From Ignavibacteriota bacterium (GTDB taxonomy: Bacteria; Bacteroidota; Ignavibacteria; UBA10030; UBA6906), in the NCBI GenBank assembly GCA_003162635.1, contig PMNE01000087.1, forward strand, positions 69,303 through 109,721: a stretch of DNA of 40,419 bases, written 5' to 3'. Below, one piece after another: positions 26,766 through 36,611 of this stretch. Each line of letters begins with the position of its first letter. Position 1 is the first letter of the stretch. A model generated the notes under the pieces. That model did not search any database, was not told the origin of the DNA, and worked only from the letters and a program-made list of their open reading frames with translations. The position numbers and the translations under genes are program-made.

Positions 26766-28035
26766 TGGAATGATCCCCAGTCTGAAGACCCATGATTTCT
26801 CTAAACAATATAGCGTACTGTGCTTGCACCCGATGCTTCGAAAACCTTTCTTCAACAATCTTGCGTGCGCGAGACGACATTTGAGGCAACAGAGAGGCTT
26901 TGTTGAATGCATCCTGAATAGCGTTCACCAATTGATCCGGAGCCGCGGGCTGGACAGCCCAGCCCAATCCTTCCTCTTCCAGAAGATGCGCAAGGTCCGA
27001 TGCGGGATCCGTTGCAGCAATTATCAGTTTCCCAGCCGCCAAGTTATTGTATGCGCGACTCGGCACGGAGACTCCGCACATCCCCTGCACGAAAGCGACT
27101 ATAGCAACGTCACAAGCATTGAGGGAAACCACCAAATCCTTCCGGGGTTGGGGTGGAAGTACTGTTATGTTGCTCAAGGCCAGTGCATCTACGGTCATAC
27201 GAAGCCATGGCTCCTTCGCTCCCCATCCAATGAAGAGAAAATGGATACTCCTGTTTCCATGAAGTGCCTTGGCACATTCCACAATATTCTCTATGTCATG
27301 TGTTCTGCCCATATTGCCGGAATACTGTATGATAAACTTCTCGGTCAATCCTAGTTCTCGAATTATTCGATTGTCTTGCCGAGGGAGAGGAACAATTTCG
27401 TCCAGATCCGCCCAATTGGAGATATACACGATCCGCGGCTGGATGCCATCTATTCTTCTCGTAACCAATTCCTGCATATCTCGGCCCAACACAATGATGC
27501 AATCTGCGGCTTTGTACAGTCGGCCTTGCAGTGCGCCGAGCACTCTCATGATTGTCCCATTTTTGTCAAGGATGCCACCCGCGGAGAGCGCTTCAGGATA
27601 GACATCCTCGATTCGTAAAATCAACGTAGCGGATCGCAAGCGACAGACCACGGCGGCAAGAAAGGGGAGCGTGGGAGGATTAGTTACTACGAACATGATG
27701 TCGCCTCGACGAATCCGCATTAGCGCATTGAAGCAGATCGATATGGTAGTTGTCACAAGATTGATGAGGCGAAAAAGGAGGATATCTTTGTTGAATGTCG
27801 TGCCCCAGCACCGACGTATGTCGACGCCATTTCGAGCTTCCTTAGCCGCGGCTCGAATGCCGCGAGCGAGGTATGTAGGTTGCGCACACAACACCTGTAC
27901 GGAGAACTCACGCGCCAGACCTTCAGCAACATGAGTAACATAATAACCGGTCGCAGATTCTTCAGGAAAATACAGCTCCGATAGAATCCAGATCTTCTTT
28001 TCCATGGATTTCAGCATTTTGAAGTCAGTGAACAA
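26755..28035 (-). CDS. GT4-family glycosyltransferase (WbuB/WcaI-like)
   Basis: A retaining GT-B transferase of 426 residues for surface polysaccharide assembly. The N-terminal domain has SELYFPEESATGYYVTHVAEGLA, typical of WbuB/WcaI proteins; the C-terminal domain begins at YSGNMGRTHDIENIVECA and includes PSRAYNNLAAGKLIIA, the donor-binding region. The start is probably TTG 28035: GGGAGG (28044-28049) sits exactly 8 bases upstream, whereas ATGs at 28017 and 28005 have no binding site. It overlaps GT9 and follows the GT2 gene by about 80 bases. WbuB proteins often use N-acetyl-fucosamine, but the substrate here cannot be inferred. Confidence 0.88.
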   Translation of the reverse strand: MFTDFKMLKSMEKKIWILSELYFPEESATGYYVTHVAEGLAREFSVQVLCAQPTYLARGIRAAAKEARNGVDIRRCWGTTFNKDILLFRLINLVTTTISICFNALMRIRRGDIMFVVTNPPTLPFLAAVVCRLRSATLILRIEDVYPEALSAGGILDKNGTIMRVLGALQGRLYKAADCIIVLGRDMQELVTRRIDGIQPRIVYISNWADLDEIVPLPRQDNRIIRELGLTEKFIIQYSGNMGRTHDIENIVECAKALHGNRSIHFLFIGWGAKEPWLRMTVDALALSNITVLPPQPRKDLVVSLNACDVAIVAFVQGMCGVSVPSRAYNNLAAGKLIIAATDPASDLAHLLEEEGLGWAVQPAAPDQLVNAIQDAFNKASLLPQMSSRARKIVEERFSKHRVQAQYAILFREIMGLQTGDHSNAN

Positions 28036-28116
28036 ATGCTTCGCCTCCCGGCCCTCTCTTCCGCCCCGTCTCTGTCACTGCCGTGCTACGTACGCTATAA
28101 AGAATCCAACACTATC

Positions 28117-29049
28117 TCATGATGCAGGCTTGGACCGCGGGAGCTGCATCCCTCGTCCTTCGCAGAGACGATTTCGGTAAAAGTCGACGATCCCCCACCA
28201 CGCAGCACGTGCCAGGAGTGGTTGCGAAATCCGCCAAGTCACGCATTTCAACAAAGTTGTGATCAAAACGTACATTCTTGCGACGATAGCCTGCGGCCCG
28301 CTCATAACTATACGAGTCAATAGCAGCCGATTACGCACAGTATAGTACAGCGGCCTTGCAGTTTCATTGCGATGGATGGTCTTGTGATATATCCGTGAAG
28401 ATGGAACATAGAGCAATCGGAAGCCCTGACGAATGAGTCGTGTTGACAGTTCTGTGTCGTCGACATACAGAAAGAATCTGTCGTCATAAATCGCTTCGGG
28501 TGAAAGCGCTGATGCCCTCACGAGCGATAAACAGCCCGAAACGAACGTTACCTCCGACAATCCTCGATCAGGGACGCTTGCAACATTGTGGTCAAGGTCG
28601 TCAACTATTCCTGTTGCGCGCCAAGGCACAAACCGCCCCCCTGCGTACCATATTCGTTCGGTCTCGGGGAAATAGCAAATTAGTCCGCTGGCTGCGGCGG
28701 CTCCTGGATCTCCTTCCAAAGCCTCAACGAGAGGACCCAGAAAGTTGGGTTCAACGTAAGTGTCGTTGTTGAGAAGCAGTATATAATCCGGATGCTGTTG
28801 AAGAAGGACTCGGTAGCCGGCATTGTTACCACCCGTAAATCCTAGATTTCGACCCATTTCAAGGATCTGAACATTCGTTCCGGCAAGACCATGTCGCAGC
28901 TTTGACAGCCATCTTTCGTCCGAACCGTTGTCAACAACAAGCACATCAAGTGGTTCATATTGAGTCCGGAGAAGAGATTCAACGGCACCAAGTGTATCGT
29001 CGGTGCTGTTATAATTCAGAAAAATGCAGCCTATCCGAGGACTCCTCAT
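28117..29049 (-). CDS. GT2-family rhamnosyltransferase-like glycosyltransferase
   Basis: A 310-residue GT-A transferase. FLNYNSTDDTLGAVESLL, VVDNGSDE and LLNNDTYVEPNFLG carry the early strands and the DxD-like NND motif; YVDDTELSTRLIRQGFRL is the ED-type catalytic region, followed by a hydrophobic tail. The pattern is the rhamnosyltransferase-like branch of GT2, and rfbB/rfbC nearby would suit a deoxyhexose donor, but this is inference. ATG 29049 forms an ATGA overlap with the flippase stop; ATG 29058 in the same frame is an alternative three codons longer. Confidence 0.88.
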   Translation of the reverse strand: MRSPRIGCIFLNYNSTDDTLGAVESLLRTQYEPLDVLVVDNGSDERWLSKLRHGLAGTNVQILEMGRNLGFTGGNNAGYRVLLQQHPDYILLLNNDTYVEPNFLGPLVEALEGDPGAAAASGLICYFPETERIWYAGGRFVPWRATGIVDDLDHNVASVPDRGLSEVTFVSGCLSLVRASALSPEAIYDDRFFLYVDDTELSTRLIRQGFRLLYVPSSRIYHKTIHRNETARPLYYTVRNRLLLTRIVMSGPQAIVARMYVLITTLLKCVTWRISQPLLARAAWWGIVDFYRNRLCEGRGMQLPRSKPAS

Positions 29050-30482
29050 GGTCTCCATGCACGCAATGCCTCAAAAATGATCCGACGCTCATATCTTGAA
29101 TAACCCACAACAAAGACCAGGGAAAAGTAGCAAACCAAAATCACCGCAACACCCAGCCAGCTCCAGGCCAGATGCGAGTATATCCCAACCGCAGAGGCCA
29201 ACCCAAGAAGTGCAAACGGAAGGAGCCGATCAAGGGACGTCCATTTTTCCAGAAACGCATTCCGAGAAAAGAGAATGAAAGCACAGCCAAGTATAGCATT
29301 GGTAACGAATGAGACAGATGCTGCACCAATGACACCGAACCGCGGAATTGTATACATGTTCATTGCGACGTTTGTTATCGTTGCACCAATCACAAGCCAC
29401 GTGCGAAGATGCTGACGATTGGAAGTCGTTAACATAAGTCCGCTCATCTCCACAGAGTATCGCACCGCCACCGTCAGTCCAAAGATCCGCATCACGGGAA
29501 CTGCTGCGGCGTACCTATCCAAGCCATACAGAAGACTGATGATAAGCTCGGCACCAGCAAACAGGAAGAAACCTACCGCCAACCCAACGTGAAAGAGAAT
29601 CCTGCTCGTGACCGAACCGACAAGGGCCCATTTTGCCCTGTCAACGACAAAAAGCCTCGACAATCCAGGCAACGTGGCGTTCACGGTAATATCCGAAAGA
29701 ATAAGAGTAACGCCTATTATCCGAAAGACAGATTGATAAATGCCGACGTCGTGGTCACCACGCCACATCGATAGGAGGACTGTATCGATAAGAAAATAGA
29801 GATTACCAAAAACAAAAAAAAGACCAAATATCACTATCGTCTTCCATGCAGAACTTATCCATGCTGGGTCAAATACAGGTCGAACACTTGTAATCAAGTG
29901 AGAAGACTTTGCAACGGCAAGTGCAACCCCCACAATACGTGAAGCAACAAATGCGAAGGCAACTTGATAGACGCTTCCCCCCGTCAGAGCTATGATCAGC
30001 AAAGTGACCAATAGCGCGACATTGATTATGAGTGTAATCTGCGATTCATGATGCAGTTCATCGTGACCGCGGAAGAAGGCAAACGCAAAATTCTGCAATG
30101 CGGAGAAAAACAAATACATGCTAAAGATGTAAATGAGAACCTGAGTCTCGCGGGAGAAGGTCTGCACGAGGGGATAAGCACACATCAACAAGGAAGCAAC
30201 CAGAGTCAACACAATCTTAAGGCCTAGCATCCGAGGCGTAATGTATGATACCGACTGCCGATCTCTGCCAATTTCCGTGGTCAACAGCAGATCAAATCCA
30301 AAGTCAGCAAAGAGCGTGAAGACGACAGCAAGAGTATGCGCTGTTGTAAACTGGCCGAACTGGACCGGACCGTAGAAGCGAGCGACCATAACGAAGAGCA
30401 CCGCATTCGCCCCGAGTCGGATTACCGAAGACAGCAAAGAATAGAAACCATTTCTGGTTAATGTTTGCAGCAATCTTGACAA
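29046..30482 (-). CDS. Wzx-type polysaccharide flippase (MOP superfamily)
   Basis: A 478-residue membrane protein with about 12-14 hydrophobic segments that would move lipid-linked repeat units to the periplasmic face. The N-terminus (GFYSLLSSVIRLGANAVLF, then YGPVQFGQFTTA) is typical of Wzx/RfbX proteins. The start is TTG 30482: an in-frame TAG four codons upstream rules out anything earlier, and the next internal ATG would remove the first transmembrane segment. AGG lies about 9 bases upstream. A 130-base gap separates it from the polymerase gene. Confidence 0.87.
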   Translation of the reverse strand: MSRLLQTLTRNGFYSLLSSVIRLGANAVLFVMVARFYGPVQFGQFTTAHTLAVVFTLFADFGFDLLLTTEIGRDRQSVSYITPRMLGLKIVLTLVASLLMCAYPLVQTFSRETQVLIYIFSMYLFFSALQNFAFAFFRGHDELHHESQITLIINVALLVTLLIIALTGGSVYQVAFAFVASRIVGVALAVAKSSHLITSVRPVFDPAWISSAWKTIVIFGLFFVFGNLYFLIDTVLLSMWRGDHDVGIYQSVFRIIGVTLILSDITVNATLPGLSRLFVVDRAKWALVGSVTSRILFHVGLAVGFFLFAGAELIISLLYGLDRYAAAVPVMRIFGLTVAVRYSVEMSGLMLTTSNRQHLRTWLVIGATITNVAMNMYTIPRFGVIGAASVSFVTNAILGCAFILFSRNAFLEKWTSLDRLLPFALLGLASAVGIYSHLAWSWLGVAVILVCYFSLVFVVGYSRYERRIIFEALRAWRP

Positions 30483-30612
30483 GCGAAGAACCTATCGTTA
30501 TGAGAGCAGGAATTCTGCTTCCATACCAAAAGGAAGCAGGCACATCAACGAATACCCCTCAACAGTGCCATCATGCAATTAACAATGGAGCGTATTTTTT
30601 TAAGCTACGACT

Positions 30613-31986
30613 TTATGTTGTCGATGAATCTTGGGGGAGGACGGTAATACCATTGGGAGCTATGAAGCGGCTAATCACCAAGAGAACGGCGAATTCAAAC
30701 CAGACAATTTCAATGTACCATATGTCAGTGGTAGAGAGCAGCAACAAATAGCTCAACGCGCTCCAGAAATAGACCGCGACCATGGGTACTTGTTTCCTCA
30801 CTCGATTCGCCTTGTGCAAAACTCTGTAAAGAAAGGCGACAAACGGAATGAAGCCAATAATTCCCACGTCCGTCAGCACATTCAGCCAAATATTCAGCGG
30901 CGTAGCCATAGTCGAACGGTCGAGCCCCCCCAGGGCAGGATACCAAAAGGCAAAGATGCCAGGACCGACGCCCGCCCATGGGTGATTCATGAAGACGACG
31001 GCCCCAATTGCAATGCGGGATACGCGATCAATTGTCGAGGGATCCCTGAATTCAAAGATGTTGGATATCCTATAGCCAACCAGGCTTCCCAAAGGTGTGA
31101 CAACCAATACTGCGGCAACGCAGCACACAAGTGCTACTACGCCAATCCCACCAACAGGGGAGCGGCGAATTCGGGATATCAAAAAAAATGCTGCCAAAAC
31201 AGCCAACGTAAGGATTCCAGTGAGCGATACGTTTATGAGCACAGCAAAGCCGTAGATCGCAAGAAGTGCGTATGATGTCCACCTTGCACCAATTTTCACA
31301 TTCCGTGCGGTTCCCACGATAAGCTTGACTATCAATGGAGCAAGAAAAAAACCAAACGAGGATGGTTCTTTGAAGATCCCGGAAGCGCGAAAAACGCGTT
31401 CAGAACCAATCTTCTGGAGGTAGTATGCACCTTTTCCGAATGTTTCATTCGTCGGTTCAATTCGAGTCAAAACATCGCTTCCAAGAATCGTATATGTCAG
31501 GAACTGGAGGATACCGAACAACGCAACGATTGCACCACACCAGATCTGTATGACAAAAATCCTTCTTATGACATCTTCCGAAGTGCTTGCAAGTACGTTC
31601 ACAAACGTGAAAAAGACCGCCACAACATAGGCCACTCGCAATGTTGTGCTCACAGCGCGATCGGCTTGCGTCCGACCAAGCCAAGTCATATTCGCATCAG
31701 CATCCAGAATGCGGTATGTGCTGCAAACGTAGGCCACAAGAAAGAGGAAAAGATACGTCATGGACCGTTCCGTCCAGAACTCGCCGTTATGCTGAAGAAC
31801 TTCGGCAAGCAACAGGGCGGCGAGAAGAACAACAATCCAAAGCGGCACAGAATCCCTTGAGAAGAAAACCGAAAACACCATAAGGGGATACAGCGCAGCA
31901 AATGCGTAGAGGAGCCAATCCTTAATGCGGAATTCCCGAATTGGAGACTGAGACGGAGATCTTGGTGAAAAAGCACTCATGCCCAT
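30613..31986 (-). CDS. O-antigen ligase/polymerase (Wzy/WaaL-like) membrane protein
   Basis: A 457-residue polytopic protein (about 11-12 membrane segments) of the Wzy_C/O-antigen ligase family. It probably polymerises repeat units in the periplasm. The large periplasmic loop holds MNHPWAGVGPGIFAFWYP, which matches the family hallmark H/NPxxGxGpG. GIFKEPSSFGFFLAP is also typical. Polymerase is favoured over ligase because it sits between the wzz-like and wzx-like genes. TAGGA lies about 8 bases before the ATG. The short codes Wzy and WaaL cannot be separated by sequence alone. Confidence 0.85.
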   Translation of the reverse strand: MGMSAFSPRSPSQSPIREFRIKDWLLYAFAALYPLMVFSVFFSRDSVPLWIVVLLAALLLAEVLQHNGEFWTERSMTYLFLFLVAYVCSTYRILDADANMTWLGRTQADRAVSTTLRVAYVVAVFFTFVNVLASTSEDVIRRIFVIQIWCGAIVALFGILQFLTYTILGSDVLTRIEPTNETFGKGAYYLQKIGSERVFRASGIFKEPSSFGFFLAPLIVKLIVGTARNVKIGARWTSYALLAIYGFAVLINVSLTGILTLAVLAAFFLISRIRRSPVGGIGVVALVCCVAAVLVVTPLGSLVGYRISNIFEFRDPSTIDRVSRIAIGAVVFMNHPWAGVGPGIFAFWYPALGGLDRSTMATPLNIWLNVLTDVGIIGFIPFVAFLYRVLHKANRVRKQVPMVAVYFWSALSYLLLLSTTDIWYIEIVWFEFAVLLVISRFIAPNGITVLPQDSSTT

Positions 31987-31995
31987 TCACCTGTC

Positions 31996-33228
31996 CTACT
32001 TAAAGAGACGCTTGATGCTCAGTTCGCGCCGGATAAACTTCAGATTCTCACTGACTTCTGGCACTTGACCGTTGTTTACTCGTCGAAGCATTTCAACAAA
32101 AAGAGCGAGGAAATATGCGGCAATAAAGCTCACGAAAGCGATAAGGATGAGATTGAGCACTCTCTTAGGTTTGGCTGGACGTTCTGCGGGCACGGCTTTG
32201 TCCAAGACGACCACACTCGCAGTAGTCTTCTGCTCTTCGATTTTTGCTTGTTCATACAGAGGAAGTATCAGTTCCATCAATTTGTTCTGAATTTCCACAT
32301 CTCGAAACCGTCTAACATACTCCATGCCGATTTCTGGAGCATCTTTGAATGCCGGAAAAACAACTGAGGCATCGCCGTATGCACCCCCGTTTTTCATTAG
32401 ATACAACTGCTTCTTGATTTCCTTCAGTTCTATCTCCGCCGACTGTCTCCCGGGGTTGTCTTCGCTCGTCGTATTTGTCAAGATATCAAGCTGGATTTGC
32501 TTCAACCGGACCTGAGATTCTAGCACGGCTGCCGTTTGCACAGCGGCTTTAATTTGGTCAGACACCGAATAGATACCATAGCGCTGCTGCAGATTTCGAA
32601 GGTCTTCCTCAGCATTTTTCAAGTCGGCGACGTTTTGATTGTATCTCCTTTCAAGAAACTCCCGATTCCCGCGAGCTTCTGTCGTTGACATATCAAGATA
32701 TGCTGCATTAAGCGCGTCGACCAGATAGTTCGCCATTTCTGCTGCCCGCTTGGCGTCTGTATCAAAGACCGTAATTTCGACTGATACGTCTTCCTTCCCG
32801 GGTGAGAATGCGACGTTGTCTTCCAACGACTTGATGGCTTTCTCCATCGATTCAACGCCGTAAACGGACTTGAGACCAAAGTGTGTGACTACAGCCTCCA
32901 TGACACGACGACTACCCAAAATTGCCTGGAATTGGGAAAGATCATCCGCAGAACCACCAAGTCCCAGGGTCCGTAAAGAAGAAGTCGCTCGAGTGATAGA
33001 TGAAAGAAGTCCAAGGGCATTCTTTTGCTGAGGCGGCATGATGACTGCAACCGCCTTATACCAGCGCGGAAGGACGAAGAAAAGAAGAATTATCCCAACA
33101 AGAATCGAGATCCCAACAAAGCGAACAATCAACCTCTTGTTCCTTGCAAGAACAGCAATATACTCAACGACATTTGCCATCCGGAGACCAGTTTGTCCCC
33201 CGGCATGATTTTCCTGGGATGAATCCAC
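31996..33228 (-). CDS. Wzz-type chain-length determinant protein
   Basis: A 410-residue inner-membrane polysaccharide co-polymerase. Two transmembrane segments (about 33-53 and 370-390) flank a long periplasmic part with coiled coils (about 170-250); PPQQKNALGLLSS follows the first segment and PAERPAKPKR precedes the second, as in Wzz/Wzc N-terminal domains. There is no tyrosine-kinase domain, so it is not a full Wzc. The start is GTG 33228, with GGAGGA just upstream. Its stop is 9 bases before the polymerase ATG. Confidence 0.9.
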   Translation of the reverse strand: MDSSQENHAGGQTGLRMANVVEYIAVLARNKRLIVRFVGISILVGIILLFFVLPRWYKAVAVIMPPQQKNALGLLSSITRATSSLRTLGLGGSADDLSQFQAILGSRRVMEAVVTHFGLKSVYGVESMEKAIKSLEDNVAFSPGKEDVSVEITVFDTDAKRAAEMANYLVDALNAAYLDMSTTEARGNREFLERRYNQNVADLKNAEEDLRNLQQRYGIYSVSDQIKAAVQTAAVLESQVRLKQIQLDILTNTTSEDNPGRQSAEIELKEIKKQLYLMKNGGAYGDASVVFPAFKDAPEIGMEYVRRFRDVEIQNKLMELILPLYEQAKIEEQKTTASVVVLDKAVPAERPAKPKRVLNLILIAFVSFIAAYFLALFVEMLRRVNNGQVPEVSENLKFIRRELSIKRLFK

Positions 33229-33344
33229 GCTTCCTCCGTCGTTTTGAGCGTCAGCAGAGTTCGCTCTTGATAAGCGCTGCCGATGTATGAGGTCCTACAG
33301 GTTGTATCATTTCACAGAGACAGCAACGACAAAATGCAATACGA

Positions 33345-35003
33345 CTACTTCTTCAATTGTACCGCTAGAATTGCAAGGCTCACTGCAACGCCGATGATTG
33401 ATGCTGTCTGCCCTATGATATTCACATAATAACCGAAGTTGTGTTCAACCACCATTGGCACCCAGATGTAGTCTCCTTCCTCCAACCGCGTGTCATTTGG
33501 GTCGAGCCATTGTTTCGTGCTGGCCTTGACGATTCGAATGTCCCCTTTTCTGGCACGATCCGTCAAGCCACCCGCCCTCGCGATGTAGTACTCCCAGTCC
33601 TTCCCGGATTCGAAGGTAACATGACCGGGTAACACAACCTGACCAAATACATACACGGTGCGGTCGACCGGAGGAATTGTTATGACGTCGCCATCCTTCA
33701 AGAAAACGTCTTGTGTTGTGTCTTGATGCTCAAATAGCGCAACAAAATCTGCCGACATTCGCTCCCCTTGTAGCCGAGATGCAGTTTCAACGCCATAGTA
33801 AAGAGAGTCATCATGCGGAACACCACCTGTGAAGCTTCCGAGTCGTTCAGATTCGATTTGCGTCAACGATGCTCCCTGCCTCACTACCATCGACCGAGAC
33901 AACGCAGCTCTCGATGTGAATCCGCCCGCCATCGCAATAACCAAACTGAGCTTAGTCCCTTCTTGCGATATCGGATAGCCACCCGGATAGTTGACTTCAC
34001 CGTTCACCCACACTCTGGGATCGCCCCGCAAGTCGACCTTCTGTCTTACGATCAACCGATCACCTGGCTGAAGCGGCAGGTCGGTCCTCCCGTCAGTCAA
34101 ATTCAGCACCATATGCTCCGTTTCTTTTCCCGATCGATCATAGCGATAGAGTTCGACGCTATCCAAGCGAGCATTGTCAGTAAATCCATACGCAAGAGCC
34201 AACATCGTGTGCAAACTGTCCTCTGCCACATATTCCAATCGTCCGGGAAGATGTACGGCCCCATAAACACCAATCACGTCCCGCGCCACATTCATCGAGG
34301 GAACAACAATCACATCCCCTTCCCGTAAGTATGGATTCAGCGTGGAAATCCTTTCCGCTGCGTACCGCGCAAGATCAACTCGCTGCTCTCTTCCATCTTT
34401 GTGGCGAACCAGAATCAGACGGTGAGATTGGCCGGAACGAGCACCTTGCAGGGCAAGCTCATCTTCGACTTTCTGGGAACGCATGACCTGGTTTGCCGCA
34501 TCAATTGCACCTGACACGCGATCAGTGACCGAGAGCGTGTACGTCCCTGGCACAAGGATTTGACCGAGAACTGTTACGTTCACGGATCTCGGTACTGACA
34601 GCGTCACTGTCGCGCGCGTAGAAATGAACCGCTTATGGATCTGATCCAGAACAGCCTCACGTGCCTTCGTAAGGGTCATATCCGATAACCTGATTTCTCC
34701 CACTGAAGGCACAACCAACGTCCCTTCCGGTGTAACCGTAACATTAGTTACGAGGGGAGGACTCGTCAAGATGGTCACCGCAAACCCGTCCGACGGCCCC
34801 ACGATATACTCGTCGGGATTTACGACTGATTCGAGCGGGACAATCCGCGGGGCAACTGACGATTGAACCGATGGAAGAACACTTCCTTTGCCCATGGTAT
34901 TGAACAGATCATAGCCAATATCATTCGTTGACTGCTGGGCATCGGCAGGTCCGGCAATCAATAACATCGCCAGAACGAACAGGAGAGGGACAGTTCCTCG
35001 CAT
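33345..35003 (-). CDS. Polysaccharide export protein (Wza-like) with several SLBB domains
   Basis: A 552-residue exporter that would form the periplasmic/outer-membrane channel. A signal peptide (about 1-22, cut near ADA-QQ) is followed by the polysaccharide-export domain (about 63-140, starting EYIVGPSDGF) and four SLBB-like units starting near VLGQILVPGTY (145), VYGAVHLPGRL (246), VNGEVNYPGGY (333) and VFGQVVLPGHV (452). A hydrophobic helix (about 526-548) ends the protein. E. coli Wza is a lipoprotein with fewer SLBB units; here no lipobox cysteine is seen. The start was placed at ATG 35003, one base after the rfbB stop; ATG 35018 is also possible. Longer starts lie inside rfbB. Confidence 0.88.
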   Translation of the reverse strand: MRGTVPLLFVLAMLLIAGPADAQQSTNDIGYDLFNTMGKGSVLPSVQSSVAPRIVPLESVVNPDEYIVGPSDGFAVTILTSPPLVTNVTVTPEGTLVVPSVGEIRLSDMTLTKAREAVLDQIHKRFISTRATVTLSVPRSVNVTVLGQILVPGTYTLSVTDRVSGAIDAANQVMRSQKVEDELALQGARSGQSHRLILVRHKDGREQRVDLARYAAERISTLNPYLREGDVIVVPSMNVARDVIGVYGAVHLPGRLEYVAEDSLHTMLALAYGFTDNARLDSVELYRYDRSGKETEHMVLNLTDGRTDLPLQPGDRLIVRQKVDLRGDPRVWVNGEVNYPGGYPISQEGTKLSLVIAMAGGFTSRAALSRSMVVRQGASLTQIESERLGSFTGGVPHDDSLYYGVETASRLQGERMSADFVALFEHQDTTQDVFLKDGDVITIPPVDRTVYVFGQVVLPGHVTFESGKDWEYYIARAGGLTDRARKGDIRIVKASTKQWLDPNDTRLEEGDYIWVPMVVEHNFGYYVNIIGQTASIIGVAVSLAILAVQLKK

Positions 35004-35004
35004 T

Positions 35005-36018
35005 TTAACGGTTCTCATATTGTCGACGATAATATTCTTGATATGCTCCTGAGACAACTCGCGACCACAACGCAGTATTCTCGCAATACCACGCAATCGT
35101 ATCGTGTAACCCACGCTCAAACGTGTGCGCAGGCTTCCACCCCAATTCCACAAGTATCTTCCCCGCGTCCATTGCGTACCGCTTGTCATGTCCCGGACGA
35201 TCATTGACATAGGTGATCAGAGACTCCGGTTTGTGAAGCTCTTCGAGAATAAGCTTTACAATATCGATATTCCTCCACTCATTGTTGCCGCCAATATTGT
35301 ACACCTCGCCAGGACGCCCTTCCCTCGCAACGATATCAATGGCCGAGCAATGATCCTCCACGTGGAGCCAGTCGCGCACGTTCATCCCGTCTCCATACAC
35401 CGGCAACGGTTTGTCGTTCATCGCATTGATGATCATCAACGGGATGAGCTTCTCCGGAAACTGGTAGGGGCCATAGTTGTTGGAACATCGCGTGACAACA
35501 ACGGGCAAACCAAAGGTGTGGTGGTAGGCCAAGGCAAGCATGTCAGAACCGGCCTTGCTTGCTGAGTACGGGCTGTTGGGATGAAGAGGAGTGTCTTCCG
35601 TGAACTTCCCTGTCGTGCCGAGCGAGCCGTAGACTTCATCGGTCGATATGTGCACAAACCTCTCAACACCAGTGTCCTTAGCCGCATCGAGCATCACTTG
35701 CGTTCCCAGCACGTTTGTGCGCACAAAAACCCCGGCTTCTAGTATGCTCCTGTCAACATGGGACTCGGCGGCAAAATGAACAATTGTGTCAATCTCATTA
35801 CTCGTGAGCACAGCATCAACTGCCGCTCGATCACAAATGTCCCCTTTGACAAACCTATATCGCGGATCATGTGCAATTTCTTTCAGATTCTCCAGATTTC
35901 CGGCATAGGTCAGGAGATCATAGTTAACAACGGTGAGGCCTTCGTACTTGGCAAGAAGAAACCTAATAAAACTGCTGCCGATAAAACCGGCGCCACCGGT
36001 GACTAGGACATTCTTCAT
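35005..36018 (-). CDS. rfbB: dTDP-glucose 4,6-dehydratase
   Basis: Converts dTDP-glucose to dTDP-4-keto-6-deoxyglucose, the branch point to rhamnose and other deoxysugars. The 337-residue extended SDR has GGAGFIGS (NAD binding, near residue 8), STDEVYG, the catalytic Tyr151-x3-Lys155 in [23 protein letters not shown], and [12 protein letters not shown], which together are specific for RfbB. ATG 36018 gives the canonical [11 protein letters not shown] start; the frame runs to 36096 without family sequence. It heads the second transcription unit of the locus. rfbA is not present. Confidence 0.96.
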   Translation of the reverse strand: MKNVLVTGGAGFIGSSFIRFLLAKYEGLTVVNYDLLTYAGNLENLKEIAHDPRYRFVKGDICDRAAVDAVLTSNEIDTIVHFAAESHVDRSILEAGVFVRTNVLGTQVMLDAAKDTGVERFVHISTDEVYGSLGTTGKFTEDTPLHPNSPYSASKAGSDMLALAYHHTFGLPVVVTRCSNNYGPYQFPEKLIPLMIINAMNDKPLPVYGDGMNVRDWLHVEDHCSAIDIVAREGRPGEVYNIGGNNEWRNIDIVKLILEELHKPESLITYVNDRPGHDKRYAMDAGKILVELGWKPAHTFERGLHDTIAWYCENTALWSRVVSGAYQEYYRRQYENR

Positions 36019-36502
36019 GCCGCTTCTGTCAAGCTCGAAGGGAAAAGCGGAACCGTTCCGATACCGGAATTCATCGATGATCGCCCTCTGCCTCACGCAT
36101 GCGATTGAGCAAATTGACTACCTTGCCCGGAAGCCTCTCCGACATTAAGGCGCGCCGAGACAATACACGACCGTGCTGGAGTGACATTGGGGTTGTTCCC
36201 TCCCTTGGTATCGGCGCACCCGATATGGTCGTTGACAAACACGGCTGACGGTTGCTGCCTTTGGAAAGGGTCGACTAGTGTATCCCGGAAGCTGTGATGC
36301 TCGGTAGGGAATGTTATTTCCGAGGTTTCACTCCAATGTGGCCGGATGCGGTGTATGCCCCAACGTCTGTACTGAAAAGTAGTGTAGCCCAGAAACCGTT
36401 CTAACATAAGAGGATACGGATTCATAGCTGGAAAAGCAATACGACCAAGCACCACCAAATCTGCGCATTTGGGCCGTTGGGTGGAACTGGGAGAGGATCA
36501 TC
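36019..36502 (-). other. Unexplained 480-base leader upstream of rfbB
   Basis: This stretch lies between a strong terminator and the rfbB start and should hold the promoter for the eight-gene polysaccharide unit. One minus-strand frame (36093-36458, TTG start, 121 codons) is open, but its translation matches no family I know and it lacks a ribosome binding site. Another minus frame ends with a short peptide-like stretch ([16 protein letters not shown], stop near 36076). It may be a long untranslated leader or remains of a lost gene. No ops/JUMPstart element was found by eye. Confidence 0.35.
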
Positions 36503-36532
36503 AAAAAAAGTCTGCAATTGGCGACAATCGCA
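36503..36532 (-). terminator. Strong intrinsic terminator after gme
   Basis: Read on the minus strand, TGCGATTG-TCGC-CAATTGCA is an 8-bp stem (one G-U pair) with a 4-base loop (36532-36513), followed by GAC and seven Ts (36509-36503). It lies 80 bases after the epimerase stop and separates the rfbC-gme unit from the rfbB unit. Confidence 0.8.
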
Positions 36533-36611
36533 AATCAAAAGTCTCCGCCTGCGGTTCCTCCATCCCGCCTCAAGAGACGGTCCACTTTCCAGAACTGAAC
36601 TGAAATGTCGT

